Counted from the stretch's first letter, positions 22,111 through 34,380 are shown. The stretch: DNA of 62,000 nucleotides from Gnetum montanum (GCA_015680685.1 MNCI01030955.1:643326-705325), one strand, 5' to 3'. Translations and numbers: made by a program. Notes: generated by a model not told the origin, from the letters alone.

Positions 22111-22123
22111 AGTTGTGGGGGTA
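22111..22123 (+). other. Polypurine tract of A
   Basis: AGTTGTGGGGGTA immediately upstream of the 3' LTR. Confidence 0.9.
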
Positions 22124-22965
22124 TGATGAGTCATGAATTTGCTGGCTGTGATATCGCAACCGTGATATTGTAGCCCTGATATTGCAGTGGCCGTGATATC
22201 AGATACACGATATCGCGGCCTATCTTAATCTCTATAAATAATAGGCAGCTTTCCTTGTTCTAGGAGTCAGTTGTAAGAAGTCAGTTTTAGTTTAAGTATT
22301 TTAATTTCTTTCTCTCAATCCTTTTCCTCCCAGTGTATGCCCGCAGTGTGGTGATTGTAATTGTACGACATTCTTTATTCGAGTGTGATGTACTTGGACA
22401 TGCACATGACTAGCAATAAATATCGAGATTACTTCATCATTGCAGCATTCACTTAGTTTAATCATTTAATTAATTGTTATTTACTACTTTTCTAGTTAAT
22501 CTCTTCTCACCCTTAAACTCATGTTAAAACGTGAAATGAGTACAACTTGATTACGAGCATTTAAGTGTGACTACTGGGTAACCCAGTAGCATACCTAGGA
22601 TCTGCGCTTGGTAATCCCAGTGGTAGTCATGCATGAAGTCCAAGATGTGTATGGATAATCAAGGAACGGATGCTCATCACACTTAGGCTAGCTAGATTCC
22701 CTCTCACCCTTCTCTCTTAGCTTAGTTAATATTATCATCCATTGCCTTCAAGAGTAGCATTAGGTTAGAAACACATCATACACCTCACTCTAGACTAAAC
22801 CATACGTGACAAAGCTAATACTAGTCTAGGTGGGAAGACAGTAAACTGTGACGTAAGGCTAACTGTCTAGATGCCACAACTAGTCCGTATGTGGAGTTCA
22901 ACCAGATCGCACGTGTAACGCTAGTATTCATATGGTTGAGTGTAGGGGTACCTCGCCACTCATCA
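22124..22965 (+). repeat. A 3' LTR (842 bp)
   Basis: Pairs with 16463-17323. GATATC array at 22136-22222 and TATA box TATAAATA at 22233-22240. Confidence 0.95.
22233..22240 (+). promoter_or_regulatory. TATA box of A 3' LTR
   Basis: TATAAATA at the same LTR position as in the 5' LTR. Confidence 0.7.
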
Positions 22966-22970
22966 ACCAT
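22966..22970. repeat. Target-site duplication, right side of A
   Basis: ACCAT, partner of 16458-16462. Confidence 0.97.
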
Positions 22971-23529
22971 AGAGATTCTGGATGGATGGATGTCATGGAC
23001 TCATTGCCTGTTCTATAAAAAAGAAACCATGATTGAGTCATTGATACAAATATTGAAAAATAGAAACTAGACATTAGTAGACCAAACATAAAGACATTAG
23101 GAAACAACACCATTGTGTCCTATTGGCACAAAGCATATTTATTACCTAAAATTTGAAAATCACACTAAAAAAAAACAAAATATATAAGAAAGTGTAACAT
23201 ATCCAATGAAGATTCAAACGTACTAATGATGGTGTAAAACAAAAAATGGTGTAAAATAGGAAAAATTTTGAAAATTAAAAAGGTGTAAAATAAATAAATT
23301 ACAAACTCAAAAATGTGAAAAAAATAGAAAAATTAAGGAGCCATATGGATGATTAGCATGAATGGCCATCTCTCCCATGACTGAGTTGGAAGGAGGAGAT
23401 TTAAAAAATTAAGTGTGGTTGTCCATCCATTGAGGTATTTATTGTACTATCTTACTTGGATTCATGAAAAAGCTTTACTTATTGGATGTTTATCAATTAC
23501 CTTTTATTTAGGCTCTTAGGTTTGTATAT
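22971..23529 (-). other. C untranslated region just after integrase
   Basis: Homologous to H 59735-60300 (the 'ggccatctcccccatgact' block and AT-rich 'gtgtaaaac' repeats). No protein domain. Confidence 0.7.
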
Positions 23530-24714
23530 GGTCATTTCCCTAGAGGAAAAGGTTTCAACAATTATATAAGGTCCCTTCCGCAATGTTTGAAACTTAGTTT
23601 TCTATGGTACATGTGTGGGGTTCTAGTAGAAACCCTTATCTTTCAATTGAAATTTCAGTTTTTGTATTCTTAGGTTATGTTTTTATTTGTTGAATACTTT
23701 GTGTGCTTCATTTAAAGATAGGACCACCAATTGATTTTTGTTTAGCATGTTGAGGTTGATCATTCTTTCTTTTTGTGCTAGACTTAGGTTAAGATTTAGT
23801 TCACAAGTTGTTGAGAGTGTATGGAGCTCAAATTGGATTGGAAGTTTTTCATACACTAGCTCATAGGGAGAGTAACTAATAGGAAGTTTCCATATTAAGC
23901 GATAAGCCCATAGGGCATTGTTGAGTTTTATGCTCCAATCTCTCTTATATTTGCTTATGGTCCTTGTTAGGATCTTGGTAATTTTCTTGTTAATTACCTC
24001 TACTTGATCGTTGGCTTGGGGGTGATAGGATGTTGTTAATTTATGTTCAATCCCCAAGTGTTACATCAAATTTCTAAAAGTGGCACCTATGAAGTAAGTT
24101 CCATTGTTAGAAATTAGTGCATGTGGCACCCCAAACCTATTTACAACATTTTTTTGTATAAATCAAGTAGCATTGGATGATGCATAGTTAGTGACAGCTA
24201 CTGCTTCTATCCATTTAGTGCAGTAGTCAACTACTATGATGATATATGCCTTTTCATTGGAGATGGGTGTCATGTGATCCATGAAGTCAATGCCCCATAT
24301 GTCAAAGGGCTCCAATGGTTGAATCCATTGTTGAGGACCCTTAATGCATGCATTCATCCTACCATCTCTTTGACCATGTTCACAAGATTGGATAAATTGG
24401 TGGACATCCCTAAAGATTTTAGGTCAATAGTGTCTTGCCATTAGGATTTTTATGGTCATGCACCTCCTTGCATAATGGCCTCTATAAGGGCCTTTGTGAG
24501 AATTCTAGAGGATGTGCAGTTAATATGCATTAGGGACACACCAACAAACTAGGCCATTAGTGCACATCTTGTAAAGGTGTCCATTGATTTTTATAAAGTA
24601 CTTTGCCCAATGAAAAAACTGTTGTTTCTTCCTAAAGTCCAAATCTTGTGACATCTCTTGAGTGAGAAGGTAAGTGAGGACGTTATCATACCATTTTGTT
24701 TTTGTGTGCATTTA
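23530..24714 (-). pseudogene. int: C integrase, decayed
   Basis: Joins element DNA to the chromosome. From 24714 down: an N-terminal zinc region of HHCC type, then the core with DIWGIDFM (first Asp), the second catalytic site at 24106-24108 now AAC (Asn) instead of Asp, and the Glu in QVEVINK still present in the open segment 24057-23683. That segment continues into ALWAYRLIWKLPISYSPYELVY. Frame breaks at 24060 and 24360. The Asp-to-Asn change is G to A in the coding strand. Confidence 0.85.
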
Positions 24715-25190
24715 ATCATTTATTGCTCTTGTAGTCATCTGGAAATTGATTAGAGATTGGGCTCTCCTCCTCTTTTTTATCCCATCTTAACTGAGAGAGG
24801 CAGTCAGCGATCACATTCTTAGATCCTTTTTGATCTACCATTTTGAGATTGAATTCTTGTAAAATCATGAGCCACCGTATGATACTGGGGCTCACTGTTA
24901 ACTTGTTCATTAGGAAGTAGATGAAATTGTGGTCTATGTGCACAAATACTTTATAACCAAGCACATAGTTCTTGAACTTTTCAAGAGCATACACCACTGC
25001 CATTAATTCTTTCTCCATTTTAATGTAATTTAGTTGTGCATCTACAATGCTTCAACTCATGCAATGATGTAATATGGACATTTTTTATCATCCAACTACA
25101 TAAGCATGGCTCCCAAAGCATAATTAGATACATTCGTCATTATGTGAAATGGTCTAGACCAATTTGGTGCTTGTGGAATTGGAGTTTCTA
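24715..25190 (-). pseudogene. C RNase H domain
   Basis: Degrades the RNA of the RNA-DNA hybrid. The first catalytic Asp position reads Asn in the NVSNYALGAMLM segment (about 25130). The Glu in EKELMAVVYALEKF, the Asp in VHIDH and the distal ADCLSQLRW Asp remain. H also has Asn at the first position, so that change may be older than both insertions. One stop interrupts the segment near 25040. Confidence 0.8.
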
Positions 25191-25269
25191 CACGTTTGTC
25201 CTTTAACTGTTAGAATGCATGTTCACAGTCCTTGATCTAGATAAATGGAGCATCTTTCTTTGTAAGTTC

Positions 25270-26240
25270 TACCAATATCTTTACAATCTTAGAGAAATTC
25301 TCTATGAATCGTTAGTAGTAGCCAATATGTTCAAGGAATGATTGGATGTCTTCAACTATCTCTGATTAGCATGTGATTCCTTGCATAAACCTTATTTTTT
25401 CTGGTCAATCCCTACCTAATTAATTCTATGCCCTAGTACTATGCCTTCCTAGATCATTAAATGGCTTTTCTACCAATTGAGCTTGAGGTTTTTTTATCTC
25501 TTTAGTACTTGCTCAAGGTAGTCTAGGGCTTGCTCAAATGTAGCTCCATAGGTAGAGAAGTCATCCATTATGACTTCTACCTCACTACCAATATGCTATT
25601 GAAAGATACTAAGGACCAAGCATTGAAATGTTGTAGGGGCATTGCATAGATCGAATGACATCTTACAATATGAAAAAGTCCCCCAAGGACTCATTTACAT
25701 TGTGTTGGCTTGATCCTTTGGTGCAATTTGGATTTGGTTATAGCCACTATAACCATCCAAGAAGCTATAATAGCAATGCCTAAAGATAGTGTCCAATACT
25801 TGGTTCACAAATGACAATGGAAAATGATCTCTAAATGTTTCCATATTCAATAGCCTAAAGTCAATGCAAACCCGCCACTTGCCATCTTTCTTTGGCACAA
25901 TTATGAGTGGGCTAACCCACTCATTATTCATGATGGTATAGATGAACCTTGCCTTGAGGAGTTGTTCTATTTCCTCTTTGACAATCTATTTCAATTTGGA
26001 CTTCAAATACCTTTGTGGCTTCCTTCTTGGCTTCATGGTCGGGTCGGTGTAAATATAATGTTGGCATATCCTTGGGTCAATTTCAGTTAGCTTAGGATAT
26101 GACCAAGAAATTGTTGATGACCATTTGTTAATGACTTTCAATAGCTTATCTTTTTGTTCAGGGACAAGATTTACATTGATTATGAACAGCTTTCCATTAT
26201 TTAAAAATGTGTACTCCATGTCAGCTAGTAGAGTTTTTAA
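25270..26240 (-). pseudogene. C reverse transcriptase
   Basis: Gypsy-type RT. The leading segment (26219-25986) carries ICQHYIYTDPTMKPRRKPQR. The palm has WVSPLIIVPKKDGKWRVCIDFR and the first catalytic Asp in FLDGYSGYNQIQIAPKDQ (25931-25695). The YxDD box reads IMDD at 25560-25571 with both Asp present. Wording matches the Athila/Tat clade and RT of G at 43240-44323. Stops and frameshifts lie between the segments. Confidence 0.9.
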
Positions 26241-26499
26241 CTCTAGGGGCTCTTGAAGTTATTAGGGATCTCCAACTCTCCCCAAAAAGTATCATCATCT
26301 ACATTATTAGAGGGTTGGTGATGAACTTTCTCAAGTTCATCCGTACCTTTAACATAGGCACATATCAAGCTCTTAGTTGGTTCCATGCCTAATGTGCTTC
26401 TATTAGAGTCAGTTGTCAGCCATTGGGTGTCCTCCTATTTTGTGGCTACTGCATACAAGCACCTTTGGATATCTATGTCTTATGCACACTAATTGCATG

Positions 26500-27009
26500 C
26501 TTTAATGTATGTACTTTTGATGGACCAGATTTTCTAGCACGCAATTGCACGTGTTATCACTATACGTGATGCATGAAACACACTTTTTCTCTATCCTTCC
26601 AAATTCATTTTTCTTGAAGATTTCCAAGGAGAGGTTCATTATTCTCATACGCGCATCTACTGTGCTTAACCATGCCCTTTCCATAATGATGGGAAAGTCA
26701 CCTTTGCAATTTTCCACTTTGATCACCAGAAAATCGACAGGATAGGACCATCCAAAAACTATGGTCATAATGTCCTCCATTAGTCCCAAAGGAACAATGA
26801 TTGATTGATTTTCTAATTCTAAATGAATGTTGCTCTTCTTTTGAGTTGGTAGGTTCTAGGCCTTGTACATGTCATGGGAGATGAGATTGACACTAGAACC
26901 AAAATCAAGAAGAGCCTTGAATGGCTCATGTCTAGCGATCTATAAGTAAATGAGAGGACTTCCTAGGTTAGATATTTTCATGGGAAGATTACCAGCATTT
27001 ATCTAATCA
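26500..27009 (-). pseudogene. C protease (retropepsin-like)
   Basis: The active-site loop reads LLDFGSSVNLIS with Asp at 26904-26906. The usual D-S/T-G has become D-F-G by a C-to-T change, which should inactivate it. The C-terminal part is open at 26789-26502 (GLMEDIMTIVFGWSYPVDFLV and IIMERAWLSTVDAR) and matches G at 42741-43091. Confidence 0.8.
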
Positions 27010-29486
27010 AAAACATCATGATTTAACATCATAGTATGGATCCAAGGCTACGTTTGGTTTGAAGGACACTTGAATGAGTTTGATGTAGAGGATGAGGATG
27101 TTGGAGATATAGGGTGACCAATTGCATTAGATTGTGACGGTTTGGAAGGACTATTGAGTTAGAAAAATGGTTATTTTTTGGATCGATTGTCCGAACCACT
27201 CAGTTGGAAGGCTAGTTGTGAATGTACAACCCTCATAGCATTTCGTTGTTATGGCTATGGAGAAATTTTGCCTTGCATGGATGGAATAGGAGGTAACTAG
27301 GTTGAGGGCAGGGGAATGTGTATAGATAGATGTAGAGGGTGGTATGGGTATGAATTTTTTCCTCAAGTAGATGGTGAATGAGTTCGATAGTACTCTGAAG
27401 GATAATAGTGATGCTAAAATGAGGCATGGCTTACAAAGCTTCGTGGAGAAATGAGTTGCTAAACATAGTACTCATATGGATCTAGTTGCTTATAAGGGTA
27501 CTATTGTCTTGGCAGTGGAATTCCTCATGACTATGATTAGTGCTACTATTAATATTGGTCATATGGTTGTGGTGGAGCTCCACTTGGGTAGTAAGCTTGT
27601 TATTGTTGGTGGAACTGTCTTGGATTACCTTGTGGATAAGGTAATCATCTAGGTGCTTGCCTCTATGCTAGTTGAGGATTCAACATGTACATCCTAGACT
27701 CTTGTAAGTGTGAAACCACATGGAAACATCCCTTAGGATGTTCATATTGACAAATGTTACAACTAATGTCATCATTAGAGTTTGTCTCCACAACTTCTTC
27801 TATTACAACAACTTTGCCCTTACCTCTCTGGTAGGCATGTTTAGCTTCTTTCTACCTCCTACATTTATGATCACTATTTTGCTCTTTGCATTCTTCAACA
27901 ATTTTCATAGTGGTTTGGAATTTTTCATCCAAAGAGTTCCATAACTTATCAACCTTTACTAAAATATTAGAAATAGATTTTTGAATGGGCAAGGTTTTCC
28001 TATTCATCACTTCATCAAGTGGTGGCTCCTCGTCATAAAATTGAATCTCTCTTTTCCTGATGAAAGGGTCCCTATTATATTCTTCTACACTTTCCCTTTT
28101 CTACAACTCACCTTCTTCTTTTGCAACTTGTTCTATCAACCTTTGTATCTGATGAACTCTTAATTTGGATAGTCTTCGTTGGGCATAAAATCAAAGAGTT
28201 CTTCTAGTTTCTACTCTGAGCCCATCTATGATGTGGTGGAGTTGTTTCCTTTGAGAATAACCATGGCCAAGGCATCAATGTAAGAGGGAGTAGTATTTGC
28301 CCATGGTAACATCTAAGGGTTCATGTGTTCACTGTTTCTAGCCTTGGATTTACCTTCTCAGGTTGGACACTTTAGAGTACGTCTGGTATTTATCATGAAA
28401 TAGTTCTAGCATGGTACTCCATTTGCAAATGGATTCTAGCTCTAAGGACTAGTACTAGCTTTTAGCCTCTTTAATGAGTATCCTGGGGAAGGGCTTGAGT
28501 TTCTACCAATCATTTTCAATGTTCTGTAAGGTATAGGCATCATGGAAATCTTGTAGATGTGTTTGTGTATCAGAGTTATATCCCCCCTCAAATCTTGGGA
28601 TATTATTCATGTTTAAGCACTTGATTTGACTATCTTTCACATGCCTAGTTAGGATCTTTACTACCTCTGCAATGTTAATCATGCTTCAAGTTTCTAGCAG
28701 AGGTTCATCATCATTACAATTTTGTTGTTATCGATGATGTCCTTTATTACCCCTATGTTCTTGGCAAGTCCTACGATCATTGTTGTCCTACTGATCACCT
28801 TCATCACAATTATGTCAATGGTGGCTTTTATTAGAACTAGTAGATGAAGAGGAATGTTTGGAATTAGATGAAGAGGAAGATGGACCACCACCATCACCAT
28901 GGTGTTCATCACCACCACTTCGCTCATTATGATCACCATCCTTAGATCCCTTGCCATCATGATGTTTGCCTGAGTTCCTGCCTTGACTATCACTTTTTTC
29001 TAAACCTGGTTTATTGATAGTGGATTGTACGTTTAAGGCCACACCCTCATCATTAATAACAAGGGGTGAAGAATGTTCATGTTGATAACCCCTAGAGGAA
29101 GGATCCTCATTGTCAGTTTGATTTAACAAGAACAAGCGATTAGTGAAGTGTTTTCCCTTTGCAAACTCATGGTTCTTCTCTTAGTGTTGATCTTGCTTGC
29201 ATTGTGTTTCAGTGGGATGGTAGTCCCGAGTGCCATAACCATTCACAACATATTCCTCTCAAAGATCTGATATGCCTAACTTCTTAAGGGTTTGAAGCAG
29301 CATCCCGGGCATAGTATAATTGGGAAGCATTATGATGTTGCCCTCCATGTCACACCATCGTAGCTACTCATCCTGGTGTAGGATGAAGGTGAAGTCCAGT
29401 ACATACTCATTGAGATGAGTATATACCACTTTGCACTCATGTGGGACTGGGGGTTTAACATCTTCATGTTTGTGAGAAGAAGTCAT
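27010..29486 (-). pseudogene. gag: C gag, decayed
   Basis: Starts at ATG 29484-29486. It contains a conserved 'VVYTHLNEYVLDFTFILHQDE' type segment, a His/Ser/Gly-rich low-complexity linker (29000-28820), a capsid-like region (about 28620-28100), a coiled-coil-like part and a zinc knuckle at 27726-27761 (Cys, Cys, His present; the final Cys position reads Phe, with a Cys one residue before). The Gln/Pro-rich C-terminus precedes protease. Many stops, mostly TAG where G has Gln. Confidence 0.85.
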
Positions 29487-29595
29487 TTTTTAACAAATAA
29501 AATAATTAGTATGTTTTTGTAATTATGTGTCGTGTAAGAGTAATGTTGACCTTGAGTTCCTCCAATGATAGTGCATGTCTCAGCAAACAGAGTCC

Positions 29596-29610
29596 CCAAC
29601 AATGATGCCA
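29596..29610 (-). other. Primer binding site of C
   Basis: Reads TGGCATCATTGTTGG in element sense: the tRNA-Asp-type site with transition changes. Confidence 0.75.
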
Positions 29611-29611
29611 A

Positions 29612-30553
29612 TAATGAGCAGTGAGGTACCCCTATGCCTAACCATATGGATCATGAAGCGTTCATGCATGATCTGGTTGAATTCCATGGACTCTATAGTT
29701 TTTGGTGCACTAGTCTTCTAGGCAGTGAACCTTGTCCTAAGGTTATTCGTTGTCTTCCCAATTATAGTTATGAAGTATAAAGTATGATTAAGTGTAATCG
29801 AGGCATATAATTTTTATCATTTTATGTTTTATGTTCTTTGGTGCTTGAAGAGAGAGATAAAGTAATTTAATGACTAATTTAATTTAACTAACTCACTGAT
29901 CTCCAAATAGTCCTAACATAAGCATCTAGTCTTACTTTTTGTAAATGTCTTGAACCCATGTATCCATTGTTGGGTTACCAAGTGCTATGCTACTAGGTGC
30001 ACCAAGCAATAACATTGCTAGAATTACCAAGTGAATATGTGTCTACACTTGAAGCAGTCATACTTATGTACTTAATCTATTTAGCTTAATTGATTAAATC
30101 CTAATTTAGCTTAATTAATTGTATATTTAATAAAAAAAATGAATGCATAAATAAAACATTTAAAATATCTAGAATGCTACAAGGTTTATCAAGAAGCTTA
30201 TCTTTATTGCTGTATACACTGGTATGGTTCAGGTAAAACAATGCTTGAATAAGGATCTGTACACTTAATAACTCCTACTGTGGGCACTCAGAAAAATGTT
30301 CTAACTTTTGAATGTAAAAACTATAAGAGTTTGGCTACCACTATTAATTGGATGCCCATAAACATGATTGGGAGCTCATATTTATACTTTTCCTATAGTA
30401 CTACATCGATGGGGCCCTATCAACGTAGCAAATGCTACATTGATGTGGCCCCGTCAACTAGGCAACACCATGTAAACATGGCCCCATCAATAGGGGCCCA
30501 TTGCAAGGCCACGTCAATGGGGGCCCATCGATGCAACATTTTGACGCTAATCA
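29612..30553 (-). repeat. C 5' LTR (942 bp)
   Basis: Pairs with 10815-11783. Minus-strand TATA box at 30379-30386 and U3 dyad array from about 30405. The U5 end reads TAATGAG where the 3' LTR has TGATGAG. Confidence 0.92.
30379..30386 (-). promoter_or_regulatory. TATA box of C 5' LTR
   Basis: TATAAATA on the minus strand, intact, 226 bp below gag-distal U3 array end. Confidence 0.7.
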
Positions 30554-30558
30554 ACTTC
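30554..30558. repeat. Target-site duplication, right side of C
   Basis: ACTTC, partner of 10810-10814. Confidence 0.95.
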
Positions 30559-31162
30559 TATAGATGTCCATGGACACCCCACCAGTTAAATGTAGGTCAT
30601 GTCTTTGTTTCAAACAACACAAAATTACCGTGGTTGGGATGTTGCACTATACGAAACAAAACTAAAAGGCTCATAATCATATGTAGTAGTGAGGTAAAAT
30701 AAATGGGATGGGAAGGGATTGTAGAGATCAGGATGTAAGGTGCTTTACCATGTCTAGAATAGGCTCTTGTGATAACTATGATGAAAATGATCATCATACC
30801 TATTCATCCAAGTTTAGACCAAGTCCATACCATTAACAATGACCTTGCATTGATGTGTTCCTTCCTATAGATTACCATGAGTTCACAACCATCATAAAGG
30901 ACAATCATCACTCCAAACAGAGAAGAAAAGGGAAAGGCCTTAGTTAGAGGGGAGCCTTCAAGCATGGGTAAGATGTCTTTCCAGCCCCATAACCAGTGTT
31001 TGTAGCCCATTATTGTGTCTAAGATATGTGCTTTGAATTTTCATTATTTTTTTTATTTTATATTTTTATGATTTTGGATGGGAAGTACACCATGTGAAGA
31101 CAAAGATTTCTTTTTATTAGTTAACAACAGAGTGATGATACATTCCATGAGGAGTCATAAAC
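30559..31162 (-). other. E untranslated region, middle piece
   Basis: Continues the E sequence after C and is homologous to D 3190-3825. It contains the A-rich tract at 31031-31101. Open frames here are not protein-like. Confidence 0.8.
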
Positions 31163-31167
31163 CACAC
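31163..31167. repeat. Target-site duplication, left side of F
   Basis: CACAC, identical to 50979-50983. Confidence 0.93.
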
Positions 31168-31856
31168 TGTAGTAACTGAAAACATTGAAGGCTAAAACAA
31201 TATACCGAGAGGTTTACGGTGCACATAGTTTGACCTCGCATTTGTGTGAGGGCCTATGGGAAATAGAGACAGGGTGCCTAGAATGATCTTGTTGATCAAA
31301 CTAGGACTTACAGAGTGTTACGCTAAAACTAATGTTGGGGGTTTGCATAGTGTTTGCAACATTCATGATGTCAACAAGAGTGAGCATAGTTGAAGTTTTT
31401 GGTGTAGAATGAGGGTGTAAACATGTGAATATGTGAAGAAAATATAAAAAAATATAAGTAAATGCTAGAATGCTAAAGAAAATGTTGAAAAATGCATAGG
31501 AAGTGAGCAAGAGAGAAAGTGGCACCACCCCAAATGGGGGGAGTGTAACTAATTGCAAGAAAAGGTGAGGAGGTACGCAGTGTACAAACAGGCATAGTAG
31601 GTAGTGTAGTCATAGTTTCAAGGTGTCTGGACTATGAAGATTGATGTTCGTCATGAAGTATAGGCTTATTGGGTTGGTTTCCGTGGTGTCCTATGGGTTA
31701 CACTGGTCTACGATGTCTCGGATGGTGTGCAATGATACCAAATGCTAGCTCAGAGTGTGCTAAAATGCCAAGTGTGCTCTGGCACAAGAATGCTCCAAAT
31801 GCAAATTTCCAATTAAATGTAAGAATTTCCAACCCACAAAATATAGAGCACTGGGG

Positions 31857-31864
31857 TATTTATA
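31857..31864 (-). promoter_or_regulatory. TATA box of F 3' LTR
   Basis: TATAAATA on the minus strand. The partner LTR has TATAAATT at 50001-50008. Confidence 0.7.
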
Positions 31865-32324
31865 GGGTTAGGGTTGCCATGTATTGTGGATCGAGCACCA
31901 TGTGGCAGAGGGGTAGTTGGGACTATGCTGACCCCAACTAGGCTCTCCACCGAAGCAAATAGTGTTCTAATAGTGTGCTTCAATGGACCCTATGAGACTT
32001 CCAGACTATGATTACACTGCCAAACTACCTATGTGAGTGTCAAATAGACCACAATGTACCTAAATAATGCAAAATAGTGTAATTTTGGAGGCTACGCTTC
32101 GAGACTACGCTATCCACTCTCTCAAGTGGTGTTAAGTGTAAGTATAATTTGAGGACAAATGGGGGTGCAAAAGAAATGCAAATTGCTAATCTTGCTTGCC
32201 AAAGAAGTGTCGGAGATGAGATGAAGGATGGTGCTACATTTTGAAGGCTTCTGGAGGAAGTACTACATGACTACAAATAGTTAGAAAAAATTTGAAAAAA
32301 ATGTCTTCTAGTGCTGATTGCGCT

Positions 32325-32700
32325 GACTACACTCTAAAGTGTAGTCTTGGCAATGAGAGCGTAGCCTTGATACTTAGAAAAATATGGCAAAAATTGATGT
32401 CCTCATGCAGACTACGTTGACTACGCTTTGGAGCATAGTAGAGAGTGCAGTCTCAGAAGTTGAAAAATTTTCCAAACTATTTCTTCCATGCCAAGCTAGC
32501 CTGATAGCTTCTGGCTTGACACTTAGGCAAATTTGCAAAACTAGCCATTGGTGTGCTGACTATGCTCTAGAGCATAGTCCTAGTAGTTAGAGTGTAGTTC
32601 GACACTTAGAAAAATTTGTAGCTACTGTCAACACTTAGAAAAATCTTTTAAATCTAGACTTGTGTTGCAAACTATGCTAACTATGCTCTAGAGCGTAGTC
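32325..32700. repeat. F U3 palindrome array, 3' LTR
   Basis: Four 22-bp dyads built on the half-site GACTATGCTCT and its inverse, one of them perfect (32558-32579). They are separated by related spacers containing 'acacttagaaaaatttg' units. Confidence 0.85.
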
Positions 32701-32806
32701 CTACCAATGGGAAGTGTAGGCCCAACATTTAAAAAAAGTTACCTTGAGTTGACACTTAGAAAAATTCATAGTCAAAACCCAATGGCCTAAATTTGGTGGT
32801 GTTTCA

Positions 32807-32820
32807 TTGGCCCCTCTTTG
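32807..32820 (-). other. Polypurine tract of F
   Basis: The inverse reads AAAGAGGGGCCAA directly 5' of the 3' LTR in element sense. Confidence 0.7.
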
Positions 32821-33400
32821 CTAATGTCTAGAGGAGTGGCCTGAGAGATGTCGATAAAGAATGCAAAACACCATAGCAAGCCAGGCACCAACATCACTCA
32901 TTAGTACCCTATCAGAGGTTGCTTCACCATGCTCAAGAGTGCTAAGGGTAATGGTATGTTGGAAGTAAAGGATGTAGGTAATGTGCTAGGAGATAATAGG
33001 GGAATGAAATGCAAATAGTGTCATACTACAAGATGCGGCATTAGCACGGTTGAAGGCAATCATGGTACCAAGGTGGCTTGTTTTCAAAATGTTGACCTCT
33101 CATCAGAATGCTTATGAGAGAGTTAGTGTCCATGGAACTAGAATGGATTGCCCATAAAATTGTGACCTCTCATCGATGTGCTTATGAAAAGGTCAATGCG
33201 GATTTAGGGTTGGACCTGTTGCGAAATTATAGCTCTATTAATTTTTTCTTGGGAACATGGTTTTGCCCCATTCTGTGCCTCTTTTTTTTTTTTTTTTTAC
33301 ATTTTTTTGCTTTTTTGACTATGAGGAAAACTTGCTTTGGGTTTTACACATTATGAAATGCTAGCTGTAGGATGCTTTCCATTAGGTAAACTACGTGCCA
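32821..33400. other. F internal region next to 3' LTR
   Basis: No domain found. It contains a long T run near 33281-33300 and a short duplicated phrase ('gacctctcatc..aatgcttatga') at 33096-33115 and 33162-33187. Confidence 0.5.
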
Positions 33401-34380
33401 CCTAATGGGCTTTGGTTTGAGGTGACCATGTCATGTTTTTAGGACAAGTGTTTCCTCCTCAAGATGAGTTGTGTTACATCTACTTGGTCTTTGACTAGCC
33501 CATAGAGGGTTCCCATGAAATGAGGTACATTATTTCCATCATGGGTTCTATGATTGACTAATAAAGGTTGCCTTCATGGAAGGCATTGTTGAGGACATGG
33601 TAGACCACCTACAGTAGGAGGATCCTAAGCTTGGTATGCATATGATGTTGCTTTACTAATTTAATGCTTAGTCTATGGTTAAGGTTGATGAGCCATAGGT
33701 GCTTAGTTTGCAAGCGCTTAAACAAGCACCTGTGGAAATGCATGCACAACCTTCATGAGAGAATGATGAGATAAAACATGAAGATTGAGGACCTTTAGCC
33801 CCAATATGACTTCTTATTGGCTCAATCACTAACTTGGTGGACCATAGAGATTGATTATGCTAGGTACTGGTAGGCCATTCGAGGCAAGAATGAGGCCACT
33901 AGGGGGATCATTAAGCAGTAGTTATAGATGGATTTGCTTGCCTAGAAAAATCAAGACTGAAAGAACTTTAGTACCAAGGTATGCAAGTGGGGGTAGATGT
34001 AAAAGAACCACAAACACCACTATAAGTGCGAGTGAGATGCATATCTTCAACAGCTCAAAGAAGAGTTTGTCAAATGTCACCACCACGAGATGTTTATTGA
34101 GGCAATCAATAGGAGATGGGTCTTCGAGATATTTTCTCACCATACAATGGTTAGTGGCTCTCTTGAGAGGTAGTTTATCATGCCCTTAGGAGAGGCTTCA
34201 TATGCCATATTTTCTATGGATTCACTTGCATGGACCACTGTGGACAAAGACAAGACCCTTGTGGAAGTTGACTTTGGCCAAGAGAACTGGACATGGCTAT
34301 TGGAGGCCAAGATCCTTAAATGCTTGGAGGAGGGCTTTAATAGTTTGCCTTCAGACATTATCAATGCAGGACCCTCTTAG
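33400..34380 (+). pseudogene. Antisense ORF of F, between protease and 3' LTR
   Basis: The plus strand, opposite to F gag, can be read as protein from about 33540 to the stop after 34377, with one frame change near 33780 and stops that are mostly TAG or TGA. The last 67 codons (34180-34380) are fully open and contain WLLEAKILKCLEEGFNSLP. Upstream, the Q/K/E/W-rich text (QLKEEFVKCHHHEMFIEAI, 34050-34100) is protein-like. I recognise no domain. Tat elements such as Grande are known to carry an antisense ORF at this place. The stop pattern (Gln codons turned to TAG) argues that the reading is a former gene rather than chance. Confidence 0.5.

Larger units (their letters stand above)
16463..22965 (+). 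mobile_element. Element A: Athila-like element with gag and third ORF, no RT or integrase
   Basis: Plus-strand element of 6.5 kb with perfect ACCAT duplications, nested in C. Order: 5' LTR 16463-17323, primer site 17325-17339, gag from 17464, A-rich tract, stem-loop 20308-20363, third ORF around 21242-21930, polypurine tract 22111-22123, 3' LTR 22124-22965. RT, RNase H and integrase are missing, so it depended on an autonomous partner. The LTRs differ mainly by substitutions and one block of about 19 bp in the U3 array, and A sits inside C, so it is among the younger insertions. Confidence 0.95.
10815..30553 (-). mobile_element. Element C: Athila-like element with gag-pol and third ORF
   Basis: Minus-strand element about 13.2 kb long once nested element A is removed, with perfect ACTTC duplications. 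Element order: 5' LTR 30553-29612, tRNA-Asp-type primer site, gag, protease, RT, RNase H, integrase, untranslated region (split by A), stem-loop, a 2.9-kb third ORF, polypurine tract, 3' LTR 11783-10815. It is the only copy here with all pol domains plus the third ORF, but every ORF carries stops and several catalytic residues are changed, so it is inactive. Confidence 0.92.
31168..32806 (-). repeat. F 3' LTR (1639 bp)
   Basis: Minus orientation. R/U5 is about 31168-31830, the TATA box is at 31857-31864, and U3 is about 31870-32806 with near-palindromes at 32325-32346, 32419-32440, 32558-32579 and 32679-32700. A further palindrome present in the partner LTR (50423-50444) is missing here. Confidence 0.92.
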
